DNA of 64,000 nucleotides. Origin: Paenibacillus sp. W2I17 (GTDB lineage Bacteria > Bacillota > Bacilli > Paenibacillales > Paenibacillaceae). Location: positions 3,410,001-3,474,000 of the forward strand of contig NZ_JAUSXM010000001.1 of the NCBI RefSeq assembly GCF_030815985.1, given 5' to 3'. Each line of letters begins with the position of its first letter. The first letter of the stretch is position 1. The notes beneath the pieces are model-generated. The model searched no databases, was not told the origin of the DNA, and worked only from the letters and a program-made list of their open reading frames with translations. Below, one piece after another: positions 62,631 through 64,000 of this stretch. The position numbers were made by a program, and so were the translations under genes.

Positions 62631-63779
62631 TTATTTATTTTTCACATGGGTAATAAATGATTCCAAACTCATTAATTTATCCCTATATTTTTTCGGAAAA
62701 CTTGTGATGTAAGATTTGGGAACTACAAGCCTCACCTTATAATCATACATTTCCTTTAACTGGTTCTCAGAAATGCCTTGTTGAAGTGTGAAAAGATGTT
62801 TCTCTTCAATTCTGTCAGCTTCATTAAGTACCTGTCTCCAACGATCCTTGCAAGTGGTTTTAGCAGCAAGGAAAGTAAGTTTATCACTACTGACCGAAGA
62901 ATTATGGTAGTCAATCGATCCAGGGAACAAAAAGTCAGGCTTTTTTCTACCTTCAGTAACAGCCTGTTCTTCAAAATTCAATTGGTGATCCTTAAATATC
63001 CTGCTCAGATGATTTTCAAGAGATTTCCCTGCCCTGCTTTTCCTTCTGTTTAACAGCGTATTGGCACATCCCACCAATTCTTCTACAGAATTGAACGGTG
63101 TAGAGATTCTTTCTCTATATCTGGAACTTTCAATAGCACGGAACAATGAATACTCAGTTTCTACCCAATTCAACAACAATTTATCAGGATCATTTTTCCT
63201 AATATTATAGAATACTCCACTTATCTCTCTGGCTTTTCTAGAGATTTCTTTTGTATCAGGGAAATCCACAGTAAGTTCTTCTAAATATTTTTGAAAGAGT
63301 TCATCAATGGAAGGCTCGGTAGAAATGTCACCCTTTTCAATTATAGAATTTGTTTGGGTCACATCCATACCTATTTCAAGAAAGAATTCCTCAATTTCTT
63401 CATCGCCACTTAAAATATACGCATTATAAAAAGTTTCTTCCATTTGTATCAGAACAAAAAGATCTCCAACATGTTCCTCGTTTAAAAAGGGAAAACCTCT
63501 TCCGAATCTAGTGATTCTATATTCATTCCTGCTACCCTGACCATAATAAATAAATCTGCTCTCAGTCTCAAAATCTTGTTGCCACTTGATTGTGACTCGT
63601 TTTTCCTTGTTCTCTCCTTTAGAACCTGGGCTATCAAAAAGAATGCGCCAAGCATTCTTTGCTATGTAAAAGCCTGATTGATGTGACCCTGTAGAACCAG
63701 CATCGTTAGCTGAAATAAATTTGACAAATGATAATTCATTACTAAGGCAATCTTTAATCGCATCCTGTAACACTGTCAA
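62631..63779 (-). CDS. EcoRII-like type II restriction endonuclease
   Basis: 382 residues from TTG 63779, with GGAGGGG six bases upstream; the GTG at 63794 is part of that Shine-Dalgarno. The N-terminal effector-binding domain (about 1-130) has RNEYRITRFGRGFPFL. The C-terminal EcoRII-C nuclease has KSRAGKSLENHLSRIF, TEGRKKPDFLFPG (catalytic D) and LTFLAAKTTCKDRWRQVL (K and R). EcoRII enzymes are type IIE, needing a second CCWGG site for activity. It cleaves unmethylated DNA. Adjacent methylase and vsr support the call. Confidence 0.9.
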   Translation of the reverse strand: MTVLQDAIKDCLSNELSFVKFISANDAGSTGSHQSGFYIAKNAWRILFDSPGSKGENKEKRVTIKWQQDFETESRFIYYGQGSRNEYRITRFGRGFPFLNEEHVGDLFVLIQMEETFYNAYILSGDEEIEEFFLEIGMDVTQTNSIIEKGDISTEPSIDELFQKYLEELTVDFPDTKEISRKAREISGVFYNIRKNDPDKLLLNWVETEYSLFRAIESSRYRERISTPFNSVEELVGCANTLLNRRKSRAGKSLENHLSRIFKDHQLNFEEQAVTEGRKKPDFLFPGSIDYHNSSVSSDKLTFLAAKTTCKDRWRQVLNEADRIEEKHLFTLQQGISENQLKEMYDYKVRLVVPKSYITSFPKKYRDKLMSLESFITHVKNK

Positions 63780-63813
63780 ACAATTCCCCTCCACTTCCTA
63801 TAATCAGTAAAAT

Positions 63814-64000
63814 TTATTCTTGCTTCGTTCTTTCACAAACTATTTTCAATTTTGATTCTTCATGCAAGAGGGTAATCGTATCCCCTGCTTTTATATTAAA
63901 CTGCTCGAAGTACTTGTTCATGGGTGTTAATCTATATTCATCTCTTTCCCCTTTCTCTGTAAAATATTTGTTATTGTAATGAATAAAATCAAAACTCCAT
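63814..64000 (-). CDS. C-terminal part of a gene running off the right edge, possibly EcoRII-N/B3-like
   Basis: At least 61 codons, stop at 63814-63816. The frame continues past base 64000. Segments YFTEKGERDEYRLTPMN and IKAGDTITLLHEESKLKIV resemble the B3-like DNA-binding EcoRII-N domain of the next gene (compare its RNEYRITRF and GDLFVL). It is 35 bases upstream of the endonuclease start and on the same strand, so the two are probably co-transcribed. Too short to be sure. Confidence 0.45.
   Translation of the reverse strand, partial: WSFDFIHYNNKYFTEKGERDEYRLTPMNKYFEQFNIKAGDTITLLHEESKLKIVCERTKQE

Noticed and set aside
1..64000. CRISPR array, prophage, IS element or rRNA operon
   Set aside because: No regularly spaced direct repeats, phage structural genes, transposase or rRNA sequence were found on either strand.

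Overview
The window is low-to-moderate GC Firmicute DNA from a spore former, most likely a Paenibacillus. The reasons are a GH6 cellulase, a GerB-A-C germinant receptor, a YesM/YesN two-component pair beside an LplB/YtcP sugar transporter, strong GGAGG-type ribosome binding sites, cre-like sites, and frequent TTG/GTG starts. No tRNA, rRNA, CRISPR array, transposase or prophage was seen. The species call is inference.

Left part (1-19 kb): the start of a secreted GH6 cellulase runs off the left edge. A minus-strand stress/efflux module follows: an OmpR response regulator, a histidine kinase, a membrane-anchored propeller-like protein, and a MacAB-type adaptor, permease and ATPase set. A small ECF-like sigma factor and a 935-residue secreted multidomain protein lie on the plus strand. 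A PhnD-C-E-E type phosphonate/phosphite transporter diverges from a cytoplasmic 5'-nucleotidase-like phosphoesterase.

Middle part (19-44.5 kb): a heterodimeric ABC exporter is followed by the most interesting system. This is a Ter stress locus of TerB, three TerD proteins and a TerD-TerD/TerA-like fusion. Downstream on the same strand are a CitE-like lyase, a PRTase-TRSP protein, a StiP/PRTase-PELOTA protein, a HAD phosphatase and an ATP-grasp ligase. After a MITE-like repeat come XpaC and TelA. This matches the Ter-linked operons predicted to make a nucleoside-like metabolite whose structure is unknown. A cre-controlled sugar ABC transporter with its YesM/YesN sensor pair, a lipoprotein and a NERD-domain protein follow.

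Right part (44.7-64 kb): a beta-hydroxyacid dehydrogenase, a germinant receptor operon, an unrecognised four-gene membrane operon (one gene frameshifted in a homopolymer), a divergent galactokinase-family kinase, an MFS transporter, a DUF2268-type metalloprotease overlapping a frameshifted MerR/TipAS regulator, and a truncated PLD-helicase remnant next to a MazG-like NTP pyrophosphohydrolase.

The last 5 kb are visibly AT-rich and form a defence island: a HEPN-like protein, an XRE regulator, an EVE-like/HNH endonuclease, and an EcoRII-like restriction-modification set (C5-cytosine methylase with a ribbon-helix-helix-like N-terminus, a 63-residue protein, Vsr and an EcoRII-type endonuclease). 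A partial gene, possibly another EcoRII-N-like protein, continues past the right edge.
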